Shown here: piece by piece, positions 28,857 to 37,975 of the stretch
Layout: every line of letters starts with the position of its first letter
Position numbering within the stretch: the first letter of the stretch is position 1
Assembly (NCBI RefSeq): GCF_001857965.1
Contig: NZ_CP017774.1
Location: forward strand, 496,001 to 560,000
DNA from: Flavobacterium commune
GTDB lineage: Bacteria > Bacteroidota > Bacteroidia > Flavobacteriales > Flavobacteriaceae
DNA length: 64,000 nt
Direction of reading: 5' to 3'
The notes under the pieces: generated by a model
What the model was told of the DNA's origin: nothing
The model's input: the letters and a program-made list of their open reading frames with translations, nothing else
Databases searched by the model: none
Translations under genes and position numbers: made by a program

Positions 28857-30647
28857 CTAGTCGTTCATCGAAATCAGGAATTCCTCGTTATTTCTGGTTT
28901 TCTTAAAGCGATCGTTTATAAATTCCATTGCTTCAACTGGATTCATATCCGAAAGGTATTTTCTCATAATCCACATTCTTTGTAGCGTATCTTTATCAAG
29001 AAGCAAGTCATCTCTTCGGGTACTTGACGAAGTCAAATCGATAGCAGGGAAAATTCGTTTATTAGCAATTTTTCTATCCAATTGCAATTCCATATTACCT
29101 GTTCCTTTGAATTCTTCAAAGATAACCTCATCCATTTTCGAACCGGTTTCTGTCAATGCAGTAGCAATAATACTCAACGAACCACCTTTTTCGACATTAC
29201 GGGCAGCACCAAAGAAACGTTTTGGTTTTTGCAAAGCATTTGCATCTACACCCCCACTCAATACTTTTCCTGAGGCTGGTTGTACTGTATTATAAGCTCT
29301 GGCCAAACGTGTAATCGAATCTAACAAAATCACTACATCATGACCACATTCTACCAAACGTTTTGATTTTTCAAGAACGATATTTGCAATTTTAACGTGT
29401 TCTTGTGGCTCTCTGTCAAATGTTGAAGCTATTACTTCACCACGTACCGAACGCTGCATATCAGTAACCTCTTCAGGTCGCTCATCAATCAATAAAACGA
29501 TAAGATATACTTCAGGATGATTCGCCGCAATGGCGTTTGCTATTTCTTTCAACAACATGGTTTTACCCGTTTTAGGCTGGGCTACAATCATACCACGTTG
29601 TCCTTTTCCTATTGGAGAAAACAAATCGATAATTCGGGTTGAAATACTGCTGTCTCTTTCGGCTAATTTGAATTTTTCTGATGGAAATATTGGTGTTAAA
29701 TGCTCAAATGAAATTCGATCCCTAACCACCTGAGGATCGTGTCCGTTAATTTTTAGCACACGCACTAAAGGAAAAAATTTCTCTCCTTCTTTTGGAGGCC
29801 TTACTACACCTTTTACGGTATCTCCTGTTTTTAAACCAAACAATCTGATTTGTGATGTTGACAAATAAATATCATCTGGAGAAGCCAAATAATTATAATC
29901 GGAAGAACGCAAAAATCCGTAACCATCAGGCATCATTTCAAGAACACCTTCGCTTTCTATAATTCCGTCGAATTCAAAATCAGCGTCTCTAAAATTATTT
30001 TTCTTGTTTTTAAAATTAGGATTTTGATTCCCGTTTTGATTCTGATTCGGGTTTTGCTTATTTTGTTGATTTACTTCGTCAGTTCGCTTACGCTCGTGTG
30101 GATTTATTTTCTTTTGTGGCGCAGCAGGAGCTACAACTTCATTTTCAGTAGCTGATTCCTCCTGTTTTACTTCTTCAACAAGCAAATTTTCAGTTGCCGT
30201 TTCTTTTTGTTCTTTATTCTTTTTTAAAGCAATTTTCTTTTCGTAAGTAGCCTTATTAAATTTTACTGCCTTTGTTTTTTCAACAGCTGTCTCTTGTGCT
30301 ATTTCCCCTTTTTCTTCTTTTGTTTCAGCTATATCTTCAACAGGAAAATCAAGTTTTTCAGTATTATTTTCAACTGATTCTTCTGGATTTTTTGACGAAT
30401 TCTTGGCAACTATTTTAGGAGCAGCCTGCTTTTTAACAGGAGCAATACGCTCTCTCTTGGGTTTATCTTCAGTTTTAGGATTAACTTTTTCCTCAACAGC
30501 TGTTGCTTCCAAAGATTTTTGAAAATCCAAAATACTGCTAATAAGAGCATCTTTTTTTACACCGTTAAATTTTATTGTTTTAGCAGCCTTAGCTATTTGT
30601 TGAAGCTCAGAAAGCTTCATTTCTTTTAATGCCGAAATATCAAACAT
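28857..30647 (-). CDS. rho: Transcription termination factor Rho with long N-terminal insert
   Basis: 596 residues, much longer than the 420-residue E. coli form. The N-terminal helical domain ([20 protein letters not shown]) is followed by about 150 residues of low complexity, rich in Lys, Glu, Asn and Gln, ending with an Asn/Gln repeat tract (around [19 protein letters not shown], near residue 200). Then come the RNA-binding OB fold, Walker A in [24 protein letters not shown] and the C-terminal ATPase. Such inserts are typical of Bacteroidetes Rho. The core motifs are intact, so it should be a functional RNA-dependent ATPase. The divergent neighbour is DUF4293, a conserved pairing. Confidence 0.97.
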   Translation of the reverse strand: MFDISALKEMKLSELQQIAKAAKTIKFNGVKKDALISSILDFQKSLEATAVEEKVNPKTEDKPKRERIAPVKKQAAPKIVAKNSSKNPEESVENNTEKLDFPVEDIAETKEEKGEIAQETAVEKTKAVKFNKATYEKKIALKKNKEQKETATENLLVEEVKQEESATENEVVAPAAPQKKINPHERKRTDEVNQQNKQNPNQNQNGNQNPNFKNKKNNFRDADFEFDGIIESEGVLEMMPDGYGFLRSSDYNYLASPDDIYLSTSQIRLFGLKTGDTVKGVVRPPKEGEKFFPLVRVLKINGHDPQVVRDRISFEHLTPIFPSEKFKLAERDSSISTRIIDLFSPIGKGQRGMIVAQPKTGKTMLLKEIANAIAANHPEVYLIVLLIDERPEEVTDMQRSVRGEVIASTFDREPQEHVKIANIVLEKSKRLVECGHDVVILLDSITRLARAYNTVQPASGKVLSGGVDANALQKPKRFFGAARNVEKGGSLSIIATALTETGSKMDEVIFEEFKGTGNMELQLDRKIANKRIFPAIDLTSSSTRRDDLLLDKDTLQRMWIMRKYLSDMNPVEAMEFINDRFKKTRNNEEFLISMND

Positions 30648-30738
30648 GAATGTTCTATGAGTTTAATTAAATTGGGGAATCTTAAAAAAAGATAGGTGTA
30701 TTTTTACTTTGAATCCACCGCAGTATGAAGTGCTTACG

Positions 30739-30758
30739 GTATTATATTGCAATAATAC
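30739..30758. promoter_or_regulatory. Palindrome between rho and the DUF4293 gene
   Basis: GTATTAT-(6)-ATAATAC lies in the 182-base divergent gap. It could be an operator or an attenuator arm. No perfect -7 element for rho was found on the minus strand. Confidence 0.25.
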
Positions 30759-30802
30759 GAATAAAATTTAATCATACAATAGTATTTTAAAAAAAGAAAA
30801 TA

Positions 30803-30810
30803 TATTTTTG
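30803..30810 (+). promoter_or_regulatory. -7 promoter element TATTTTTG for the DUF4293 gene
   Basis: Exact TAnnTTTG match 19 bases before the ATG at 30830. Confidence 0.65.
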
Positions 30811-30829
30811 TGGAGCAATTTTGATACAA

Positions 30830-31243
30830 ATGATACAACGAATTCAAACCCTATATCTACTTTTAGCCTTTGTAATCACAGGAGTTTTGCCTTTTATTTT
30901 CCCTTTGTGGACTATGAGCAATGGCAAATCTTTCTTTTTTATGCAAAGTCAGATTTACGCTATTTTGTTTGGACTAAGTACCACTCTTTCTGTATTAAGC
31001 ATTTTATCCTATAAGAAAAGACAAAATCAATTTGTGATTAACAGATTGAATATCATATTAAATTTGATTTTATTAGGATTGTTTTTATATCGTTCACTAA
31101 ATTTATCTGGAGAAACTCCTGTAGTTTCTGAGAAAGGTATTGGGATGTTTCTACCTATCATTGCTATCGTAGCATTAGTTTTGGCTAATAAGGCGATCAA
31201 GAAGGATGAGGATCTTGTAAAATCTGTGGATCGATTGAGGTAA
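30830..31243 (+). CDS. DUF4293 membrane protein
   Basis: 137 residues from the ATG at 30830. An in-frame TTG at 30821 precedes it by nine bases. Four hydrophobic segments are visible (LYLLLAFVITGVLPFIF, YAILFGLSTTLSVLSIL, LNIILNLILLGLFLY, LPIIAIVALVLANKAI), so it is an inner-membrane protein with little outside the membrane. DUF4293 is found almost only in Bacteroidetes, regularly beside rho as here. Its function is unknown, and the neighbourhood alone does not show one. Confidence 0.85.
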   Translation: MIQRIQTLYLLLAFVITGVLPFIFPLWTMSNGKSFFFMQSQIYAILFGLSTTLSVLSILSYKKRQNQFVINRLNIILNLILLGLFLYRSLNLSGETPVVSEKGIGMFLPIIAIVALVLANKAIKKDEDLVKSVDRLR

Positions 31244-31274
31244 ACCTATAAATTTTAATTTATTAGTGCGAAGG

Positions 31275-31303
31275 AAACCCGAATTTTACATTCGGGTTTT
31301 TTT
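31275..31303 (+). terminator. Terminator after the DUF4293 gene
   Basis: AAACCCGAAT pairs with ATTCGGGTTT, then a T tract. Confidence 0.9.
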
Positions 31304-31320
31304 GTAGTCTTTTTTTTCAA

Positions 31321-31328
31321 TACATTTG
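31321..31328 (+). promoter_or_regulatory. -7 promoter element TACATTTG for the two-component operon
   Basis: Exact TAnnTTTG match 18 bases before the response-regulator ATG. Confidence 0.6.
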
Positions 31329-31346
31329 GTTTATTAGAAATCACCT

Positions 31347-32009
31347 ATGGAAACCCCAATACGAATACATTTAGCCGACGATCATCAAGTATTAATCAAT
31401 GGTATGCGTACTTTATTGAATGCTGTTCCTTACTTTAATGTCGTTGGTTTTTCCTTAAAAGGAACCGTTCTTTACGAAGAAGTAACGAACAACTCGACCG
31501 ATATTTTAGTTTTAGACATCAGTATGCCCGAAAAAGATGGCATCGAAGTACTGAAAGAATTTGCTAAAAAAGGATACCCATGCAAAGTAATTGTACTTTC
31601 GGCTTACGATGATGTTAAAATCGTTCAGGAAGTTATGAAATTAGGTGCCAGTGGTTATTTAACTAAACAATGTGCATGCGAAAACATTGTGGAAGCCATA
31701 CAAACCGTCAATAAAAATGAAGAATATTTTTGTGATCAGGTGCGGGAAAAAATATTTTCTTCGGCTACAAAAAATAATGCTAAACTCAACAAAACCAAAC
31801 TCGAACTTGATTTTCAATTAAGCAATCGTGAAATAGAAATCATTACTTTAATCGCATTGGAATATAGCGGAAAAGAAATCTCGGATCAACTATTCATTAG
31901 CACTAATACCGTAGAAACCCACCGCAAAAATATTATGAAAAAATTAAAAGCTAAAAACATGGTTGGCTTAGTTAAATTTGCTTTGAAACACAACCTCATC
32001 AACCCTTAA
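31347..32009 (+). CDS. Response regulator, NarL/LuxR family
   Basis: 220 residues. The receiver domain (1-125) has the acidic pair D11/D12, the phosphorylation site D57 (LVLDISMPEKDG) and Lys in the LTKQCACE region. The C-terminal DNA-binding helix-turn-helix begins LSNREIEIITLIALEYSG (about residue 151) and includes FISTNTVETHRKNIMKKL. It is 20 bases upstream of a sensor kinase gene of the same type, so they form a two-component pair. Nothing in the sequence reveals the target genes. Confidence 0.95.
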   Translation: METPIRIHLADDHQVLINGMRTLLNAVPYFNVVGFSLKGTVLYEEVTNNSTDILVLDISMPEKDGIEVLKEFAKKGYPCKVIVLSAYDDVKIVQEVMKLGASGYLTKQCACENIVEAIQTVNKNEEYFCDQVREKIFSSATKNNAKLNKTKLELDFQLSNREIEIITLIALEYSGKEISDQLFISTNTVETHRKNIMKKLKAKNMVGLVKFALKHNLINP

Positions 32010-32029
32010 AGTCATTCTCCTTTTTCACT

Positions 32030-33721
32030 ATGCCTTACAAACGCATTTATAGCTTGTTATTACTACTTTTTTTAAGTACGACTAACCTATTTTCACAGGC
32101 AGAAAATTTGCAAAAACAAACAAAATCTTTAGCACAAAAGGCTACACTATTAATGAAAAACGAGAATTACGAAAAATCATTAATTCTTTCCAGACAAGCC
32201 TTAAGCCAAGCCATAGCACTAAAAGACAATAATTTAATCGCAGCATGTTACAACACCATTGCTGCTAATTTTGACCAGTTAGCCGAATTTGAAAAAGCTT
32301 TATTTTATTATAAAAAAGGACTTATCTATGCTGACAAAACCAACAATAATCATCTTAAAAACTGGATCAACAATAATTTGGGAAACATTTATTGTTTTGA
32401 TAAAAAAGAATATGCCAAAGGAATTTATTATTATAAAAAATCATTAGAATACAGCAGCAAAATTGCCGATTCCTCTGAAATTCTTTTCACAAAACTCAAT
32501 ATTAGCTGGGCTTATTTTGACATTGGAAAATTCAACAAAGGACTTCCTTACTTAAAATACATCAATAAACACCATAGAATTCATGGTGATGAAACAACTA
32601 TTGTGGCACTAAATATGCTCAACGGTATGTATTACTCCCACGCTAACAATCCCCAAAAAGCACATTATTATTTTGAAAAAGCCATCGAATTAGGACAAAA
32701 AAGCAATGAAAAATCTGATTTATCTTTTGCTCATCAGGAATATTCTAAATTTTTATTCAAGATAAAAAAATTCAAAAAAGCCTATGAAAATCTTTATGCT
32801 TACAACGAACTTACCGCAAAACTTAATGATGAAGAAAAATTAAAAAAAGTTAATGTTGCCGGAATCAATCTGGAAATTGATGAATACAAAAGAGAAATTG
32901 ACAACATTAAAACAGAATACAAAACCAGTCACCAAATTTTATTAGAAAAACAATCTAAAAACAAATTTATCAGCATCATCATAATTACGATATTACTCCT
33001 TTTTATTGTTTTTTCATATTTGTATTTTCAAAACAAACAACTGAAACAAACTAACAACCTCAAAGATATTGAAAGTAAAATTCAGGAAAACATCATTACA
33101 GCTTCGATTAACGGACAAGAAATGGAGCGCAAAAAAATCGCTTCGTTCTTGCATGACAATATTAGCGCATTACTTTCTTCGGCGGCCATGCACCTGACTA
33201 TTTTTTCTACAAAAAACCAGAGCAATAGCGAGGAAATTACAAAAACAAAGGCTATCCTTATCCAAACACATTACAAAATCAGAGATTTATCACATCGTCT
33301 CTTACCAACTTTATTGGCTCGTTTTGGCTTATTTTATGCCTTAAATGATTTATGCGAAATGAATTCTAATTCAACCATTCATTTTCATTATTCCAGTGAT
33401 GTTTCGGACGAAACGCGCTATGATGAAGATTACGAAATGAAAATGTATTTTATTGTTAGCGAATTATTAAACAACATTACCAATCATAGCGAAGCTAATA
33501 AAGCAAAACTGCATTTAAAAGAACTCAACAAACAACTGCATATTGTAGTAAAAGACAACGGCGTAGGATTCGAAATCAACCAATACCAAACCATAGAGGG
33601 ATTTGGATTAAATCAAATTAAAGCCCGAATTAACACAATGGAAGGAAAGTTTACTATTATTTCTAAACCCAATCAAGGAACCACAATTGAAATTATCGCT
33701 CCTATTGATTACAAAAGTTAA
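32030..33721 (+). CDS. TPR-containing sensor histidine kinase (HisKA_3 type)
   Basis: 563 residues: signal peptide (LLLLLFLSTTNLFSQ), five to six tetratricopeptide units (about 30-280), a coiled region, one transmembrane helix (about 312-333) and a kinase core. His375 in IASFLHDNISALLSS is the phosphoacceptor of the HisKA_3 family. SELLNNITNHSEA, KDNGVGFEI and GFGLNQIKARINTM form the ATP-binding site. The TPR part is predicted to be outside the inner membrane and probably binds a peptide or protein signal. This kinase type usually works with NarL-like regulators such as the preceding gene. The stop codon directly abuts that of the convergent phosphodiesterase gene. Confidence 0.93.
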   Translation: MPYKRIYSLLLLLFLSTTNLFSQAENLQKQTKSLAQKATLLMKNENYEKSLILSRQALSQAIALKDNNLIAACYNTIAANFDQLAEFEKALFYYKKGLIYADKTNNNHLKNWINNNLGNIYCFDKKEYAKGIYYYKKSLEYSSKIADSSEILFTKLNISWAYFDIGKFNKGLPYLKYINKHHRIHGDETTIVALNMLNGMYYSHANNPQKAHYYFEKAIELGQKSNEKSDLSFAHQEYSKFLFKIKKFKKAYENLYAYNELTAKLNDEEKLKKVNVAGINLEIDEYKREIDNIKTEYKTSHQILLEKQSKNKFISIIIITILLLFIVFSYLYFQNKQLKQTNNLKDIESKIQENIITASINGQEMERKKIASFLHDNISALLSSAAMHLTIFSTKNQSNSEEITKTKAILIQTHYKIRDLSHRLLPTLLARFGLFYALNDLCEMNSNSTIHFHYSSDVSDETRYDEDYEMKMYFIVSELLNNITNHSEANKAKLHLKELNKQLHIVVKDNGVGFEINQYQTIEGFGLNQIKARINTMEGKFTIISKPNQGTTIEIIAPIDYKS

Positions 33722-34219
33722 TCAGACTCTTTTTTCAATTTCGATAATTTCCAAATCTTTGATTTTATTACCTTCAATTACAAAACGCAGCATGGTACGC
33801 ACTTGATGAAAACCACTTTTACCACAAGCTCCGGGATTCATGTGTAAAAGATTGTGTTTTTTATCAAACATAACTTTTAGAATGTGCGAATGCCCACAAA
33901 TAAACAATTGTGGTGGATTAGCCGTTATTTCGGCTTTTATATTAGGATTGTATTTACCCGGATAACCACCAATATGTGTAATCCAAACCGATACTTCTTC
34001 GCACATAAAACGATTGTGTAACGGAAATTCCAAACGCGCCTGGGCATCATCAATATTACCATAAACAGCTCGCAACGGCTTGAATTTTTTAATAGTATCC
34101 GTTACCTCCAAATCACCAATATCTCCCGCATGCCAAACCTCATCGGCTTGTTGTACATATTTTAAAATAGCATCATCAATATGACTATGGGTATCCGAAA
34201 GCAAAAGGATTTTTTTCAT
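33722..34219 (-). CDS. Metallophosphoesterase, YfcE/MJ0936 family
   Basis: 165 residues with all metal-binding blocks: LSDTHSH (residues 7-13), HAGDIGD, YGNIDD, THIGGYPG, and CGHSHI near residue 110. This matches the small cyclic-phosphodiesterase family (YfcE, MJ0936), which hydrolyses phosphodiesters using two metal ions. The physiological substrate is unknown. It ends back to back with the sensor kinase, without any space for a separate terminator. Confidence 0.92.
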   Translation of the reverse strand: MKKILLLSDTHSHIDDAILKYVQQADEVWHAGDIGDLEVTDTIKKFKPLRAVYGNIDDAQARLEFPLHNRFMCEEVSVWITHIGGYPGKYNPNIKAEITANPPQLFICGHSHILKVMFDKKHNLLHMNPGACGKSGFHQVRTMLRFVIEGNKIKDLEIIEIEKRV

Positions 34220-34230
34220 TTTCTTCGAGT

Positions 34231-34418
34231 CTAAGATTCTCGGATGCTAAGGTACTTAGGTTTTCCTTAGGTTCAAAAAAAGATAATTTCAAAGTTTTAG
34301 GTACAAAATCAGCAGCGAATACTTTTTAAAAGCGAATGTCCTGTTATCAAATGCGTCATCAGGCATCTCTTAACAAAAACTTAGTATCTTAGTCACTAAG
34401 CACCTTAGTTACTTTTTT
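34231..34418. repeat. Degenerate CTTAG-rich repeat region upstream of truA
   Basis: Words such as CTAAGGTACTTAGG (around 34250) and CTTAGTATCTTAGTCACTAAG (around 34380) recur, mixing direct and inverted copies of CTTAG. They belong to the same family as 35229-35280 and 37870-37901. No gene is present here. Confidence 0.5.
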
Positions 34419-34419
34419 G

Positions 34420-34427
34420 TACCTTTG
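34420..34427 (+). promoter_or_regulatory. -7 promoter element TACCTTTG for truA
   Basis: Exact TAnnTTTG match. It overlaps an in-frame TTG at 34425 and so excludes that codon as a start, leaving the TTG at 34455. Confidence 0.7.
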
Positions 34428-34454
34428 AAATCCTTAAACTTTGAGATTAAAAAC

Positions 34455-35225
34455 TTGAGATATTTTATAAAATTAGCCTATAACGGAACACCATATCATG
34501 GTTGGCAAATTCAGCCTAATGCCGCTTCGGTACAGGAAACACTGAATAAAGCTTTTTCGGTTCTATTAAGTTCCGAGATTAACCTTATGGGTGCCGGACG
34601 CACGGATACCGGGGTTCATGCCCGAGAAATGTACGCTCATTTTGATTTTGAAGCAGCTTTTGACATTCCAAAATTAATTCACAAACTCAATTCTTATCTT
34701 CCTAAAGATATTGTTATTTATCAAATTTTCCCTGTTGACAGTGAAGCACACTGTCGTTTTGATGCGACTAAAAGAACTTATGAATACCATATCAATGTTT
34801 TTAAAGACGCTTTTTCACAAGAACAAAGTTGGTATTTCCATCAAGAATTAGATGTTGATTTGATGAATAAAGCAGCAAAACTATTACTTAACCACACCGA
34901 TTTTCAATGTTTCTCTAAGGTAAAAACAGATGTAAACACATTTGATTGTACTATTTTTGAAGCTTACTGGACTCGAGGCGGAGCCGAACAGAGCGAAGCT
35001 AAACAGGAAGGAAACAAACTAATTTTTACCATTTCAGCCAATCGATTTTTGAGAAATATGGTACGCTCTATAGTTGGAACCTTGATTAATATTGGTTTAC
35101 ACAAAATAACATTAGCCGATTTTAATACAATTATCGAAAGTAAAAGCAGAGAAAAAGCGGGATTTTCGGTACCGGCTCACGGATTGTATTTAACTAAAAT
35201 TGAATATCCTTATTTAGACAATTAG
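34455..35225 (+). CDS. truA: tRNA pseudouridine synthase A, TTG start
   Basis: 256 residues. TruA makes pseudouridine at positions 38-40 of tRNA anticodon arms. The catalytic Asp is in GAGRTDTGVHA (about residue 50), followed by RFDATKRTYEYH and a C-terminal domain with RFLRNMVRSIVGTLI. The frame runs to a TTG at 34425, but that lies inside the promoter. The first start consistent with the promoter is TTG at 34455, giving an N terminus MRYFIKLAYNGTPYHGWQ as is usual for the family. The rare start codon may lower translation. Codons 160-185 include GAEQSEAKQEGN, a charged insert. Confidence 0.95.
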   Translation: MRYFIKLAYNGTPYHGWQIQPNAASVQETLNKAFSVLLSSEINLMGAGRTDTGVHAREMYAHFDFEAAFDIPKLIHKLNSYLPKDIVIYQIFPVDSEAHCRFDATKRTYEYHINVFKDAFSQEQSWYFHQELDVDLMNKAAKLLLNHTDFQCFSKVKTDVNTFDCTIFEAYWTRGGAEQSEAKQEGNKLIFTISANRFLRNMVRSIVGTLINIGLHKITLADFNTIIESKSREKAGFSVPAHGLYLTKIEYPYLDN

Positions 35226-35228
35226 TAC

Positions 35229-35280
35229 TTAGTACCTAGTCCTTAGTTTTAAATTCTAAAAACTAAGGACTAGGTACTAA
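35229..35280. repeat. Perfect 22-base inverted repeat between truA and the ABC exporter
   Basis: 35229-35250 is the exact reverse complement of 35259-35280, with an eight-base loop. It has no T tract, so it is not a normal terminator. The inner 16 bases CCTAGTCCTTAGTTTT recur exactly at 37886-37901, so it belongs to a dispersed family. Confidence 0.85.
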
Positions 35281-35311
35281 AAACTAAGAGCTAAAGGACT
35301 AAAATAAAAAA

Positions 35312-37066
35312 ATGAAAGCAAAAGCATTTGACACTCGATTATTCAAACGAATACTACAATACACAAAGCCATACCAATGGCGTTATAACGGTGTGGTTAT
35401 TTTTGCCATTTCCTTATCTGTTTTTGCAGCTTTACGCCCGTATTTATTAAAACGAACAGTTGATGATTATATCCAAACCGAAGATGCTCAAGGACTTTTA
35501 TTTTACGTTAGCTTGATGGGAATTGTACTTTTACTGGAGGTATTTTCTCAATTTTACTTTGTCTATTGGGCAAACTGGCTGGGACAGGATATTGTCAAAG
35601 ACATTCGCATTAAATTATTCAAACACATTTTGAGTTTCCGAATGAAGTATTTTGATTTGGTTCCTGTAGGCCAATTGGTAACCCGTTCAGTTTCTGATAT
35701 TGAATCTATTGCACGTATTTTTAGTCAAGGTCTATTCATGATTATCAGTGACTTGATGAAAATGGTCGTGGTACTCCTTTTTATGTTTTACATGAACTGG
35801 AAACTGACTTGGATTGTGATTATTGCTATGCCAATTTTAGTCTTTATTACCCGAATTTTCCAACGCAAAATGCAGGTTGCTTTTGAAGAAGTACGAACGC
35901 AAATTGCCAACATGAACACTTTCGTTCAGGAACGCGTTACCGGAATGAAGATTGTACAACTGTTCAACCGTGAAGAAATTGAATCGGAAAAATTTAAAGA
36001 CATTAACGAAAAACATCAAAATGCCTGGATAAAAACCATTCTTTACAACTCCATCTTCTTCCCTATTGCCGATATTATTTCGTCACTAACACTTGGATTT
36101 ATTGTGTTGTACGGAGGAATCAAAATCCTGAATGGCGATAATTTTACCACTTTTGGAGATTTGTTTTCTTATACCATGTTCATCGGGATGTTATTCAACC
36201 CTTTGCGCCAAATTGCGGATAAATTCAACGAGATGCAACTGGGAATGATTGCTGCCAATCGTGTTTTTGAAATTATTGATACCCAAGATCAAATTCAGGA
36301 TACCGGGAAAATTGAAGCGCCTGTTTTTGATGGAAACATTCAATTTAAAGACGTTCGTTTCAGTTATATTGAAAATGAAGAAGTAATAAAAGGTATTGAT
36401 TTAAGCGTAAACTCTGGCGAAACAATTGCAATTGTAGGTTCAACCGGAGCAGGAAAATCAACTATTATCAACTTATTGAATCGTTTTTACGAAATAAAAA
36501 GCGGTACAATTTGCATTGATAACGAAAATATCGAAAACTATACTTTGAGTTCCCTTAGAAAACAAATCGCCATCGTTTTGCAGGATGTATTCTTATTTGC
36601 TGATACCATTTACAATAATATCACGCTTAACAATCCTGAAATTACAAGAGAAAAAGTGTATGCTGCCGCAAAAGAAATAGGCGTTCATAATTTTATTATG
36701 AGTTTACCTGATAATTATGATTTTGACGTAAAAGAACGCGGTGTGATGTTGTCTTCAGGACAACGCCAACTGATTGCTTTTTTAAGAGCTTATGTAAGCA
36801 ATCCAAGTATTTTAATTTTGGACGAAGCAACCTCATCAATCGATACCTATTCCGAAGAATTGATTCAGCGTGCCACCGAAACGATCACAAAAGGAAGAAC
36901 TTCGATTGTTATTGCCCACCGACTGGCAACCATTGTCAATGCTGATAAAATTGTGGTTATGGACAAAGGATTAATTGTGGAAGAAGGAACACATCAAGAG
37001 TTGATTAACAAAGAATCCGGTTATTATAAAAATTTATACGATTCTCAATTTTCATTAGTAGAATAA
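35312..37066 (+). CDS. ABC exporter, fused membrane and ATPase half-transporter
   Basis: 584 residues with six transmembrane helices (about 25-310, in an MsbA/MdlB-like arrangement) followed by an ATPase domain. Walker A is GSTGAGKST (about residue 379), the signature is LSSGQRQL, Walker B is ILILDEATSSID and the switch is AHRLAT. It should act as a homodimer, exporting lipids, drugs or peptides. Specificity cannot be assigned. It follows the perfect inverted repeat after truA, and its stop is five bases before the next ABC gene, suggesting one transcript. Confidence 0.93.
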   Translation: MKAKAFDTRLFKRILQYTKPYQWRYNGVVIFAISLSVFAALRPYLLKRTVDDYIQTEDAQGLLFYVSLMGIVLLLEVFSQFYFVYWANWLGQDIVKDIRIKLFKHILSFRMKYFDLVPVGQLVTRSVSDIESIARIFSQGLFMIISDLMKMVVVLLFMFYMNWKLTWIVIIAMPILVFITRIFQRKMQVAFEEVRTQIANMNTFVQERVTGMKIVQLFNREEIESEKFKDINEKHQNAWIKTILYNSIFFPIADIISSLTLGFIVLYGGIKILNGDNFTTFGDLFSYTMFIGMLFNPLRQIADKFNEMQLGMIAANRVFEIIDTQDQIQDTGKIEAPVFDGNIQFKDVRFSYIENEEVIKGIDLSVNSGETIAIVGSTGAGKSTIINLLNRFYEIKSGTICIDNENIENYTLSSLRKQIAIVLQDVFLFADTIYNNITLNNPEITREKVYAAAKEIGVHNFIMSLPDNYDFDVKERGVMLSSGQRQLIAFLRAYVSNPSILILDEATSSIDTYSEELIQRATETITKGRTSIVIAHRLATIVNADKIVVMDKGLIVEEGTHQELINKESGYYKNLYDSQFSLVE

Positions 37067-37071
37067 TTAAA

Positions 37072-37857
37072 ATGAGTACTTCCAACATCATATTACAAGC
37101 GAAGCAAATAAGCATTGGCTATACTCATAAAAAAGAGCAGACTGTTATTGCTTCAAATATTGATTTGACCTTAGAAAAAGGCAAACTCATTGCTTTAGTT
37201 GGTGCTAACGGTATTGGAAAATCAACCTTATTACGTACCATTACCGGAATTCAAAAAACGATTAATGGAACTGTTTTCTTGAACGGAAAAAACATTCACG
37301 AAATGAATGCTTTGGCTTTAGCCAAAAACTTAAGCGTTGTCTTAACCGAAAAATTACCACCAAGTAATCTAACCGTTTTTGAATTAGTCGCCTTAGGAAG
37401 ACAACCTTATACCAACTGGATTGGCACCTTAGCTGATGAAGATATTGAAAAAGTAAACCACGCCTTAGTGCTTACGCAAATTGAACATTTGGCTTCCAAA
37501 AGACATTATGAAATCAGCGATGGACAATTACAAAAAGTATTGGTAGCAAGAGCGCTGGCACAGGATACTCCGCTGATTATTTTAGACGAGCCCACCACCC
37601 ATTTGGATTTACTGCATAAAGTAGCCTTATTTAAACTCTTGAAAAAACTTACCCAGGAAACTCAAAAATGTATTTTATTTTCAACCCACGATATTGATAT
37701 GGCGATTCAACTGAGTGACGAAATGATTATCATGACCCCTGAAACTGTAGTCCAAGATGAACCTTGTAATTTTATTTCAAAAGGAAGTTTCAATACCTTG
37801 TTCAAAGACGAACATATTGTTTTTGATGCTACAAAAGGAAAGTTTATAATTAGTTAG
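37072..37857 (+). CDS. ABC transporter ATPase, iron-siderophore/cobalamin importer type
   Basis: 261 residues. Walker A GANGIGKST (about residue 44), Walker B PLIILDEPTTHLD and the switch FSTHDID are intact. The family signature is altered to SDGQLQKVLVARALA instead of LSGGQ, but the SxGQ core remains. ALALAKNLSVVL and LTVFELVALGRQPYTNW are typical of FecE/BtuD-like subunits of type II importers. No permease or binding protein is beside it. A binding-protein-like gene lies at the right window edge. A five-base gap to the exporter suggests co-transcription. Confidence 0.85.
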   Translation: MSTSNIILQAKQISIGYTHKKEQTVIASNIDLTLEKGKLIALVGANGIGKSTLLRTITGIQKTINGTVFLNGKNIHEMNALALAKNLSVVLTEKLPPSNLTVFELVALGRQPYTNWIGTLADEDIEKVNHALVLTQIEHLASKRHYEISDGQLQKVLVARALAQDTPLIILDEPTTHLDLLHKVALFKLLKKLTQETQKCILFSTHDIDMAIQLSDEMIIMTPETVVQDEPCNFISKGSFNTLFKDEHIVFDATKGKFIIS

Positions 37858-37869
37858 TTTTTTTTTAAG

Positions 37870-37975
37870 TCCTTAGTTAGTAGTTCCTAGTCCTTAGTTT
37901 TGAAATCTTTTTTCTATATTCTAAAATCTATTTTCTGTATTCTGAAATCTAAATTCTGCCTACTGAAATCTGTCT
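37870..37975. repeat. Dispersed-repeat tract downstream of the ABC genes
   Basis: First CTTAG-type words, including CCTAGTCCTTAGTTTT at 37886-37901, then about five copies of a TTCTGAAATCTA-like word (37902-37975). The last copies overlap the final codons of trmL on the minus strand. Confidence 0.7.

Noticed and set aside
34231..35280. CTTAG repeats as a CRISPR array
   Set aside because: Unit length and spacing are irregular, copies occur in both orientations and there are no spacers of constant size or cas genes.
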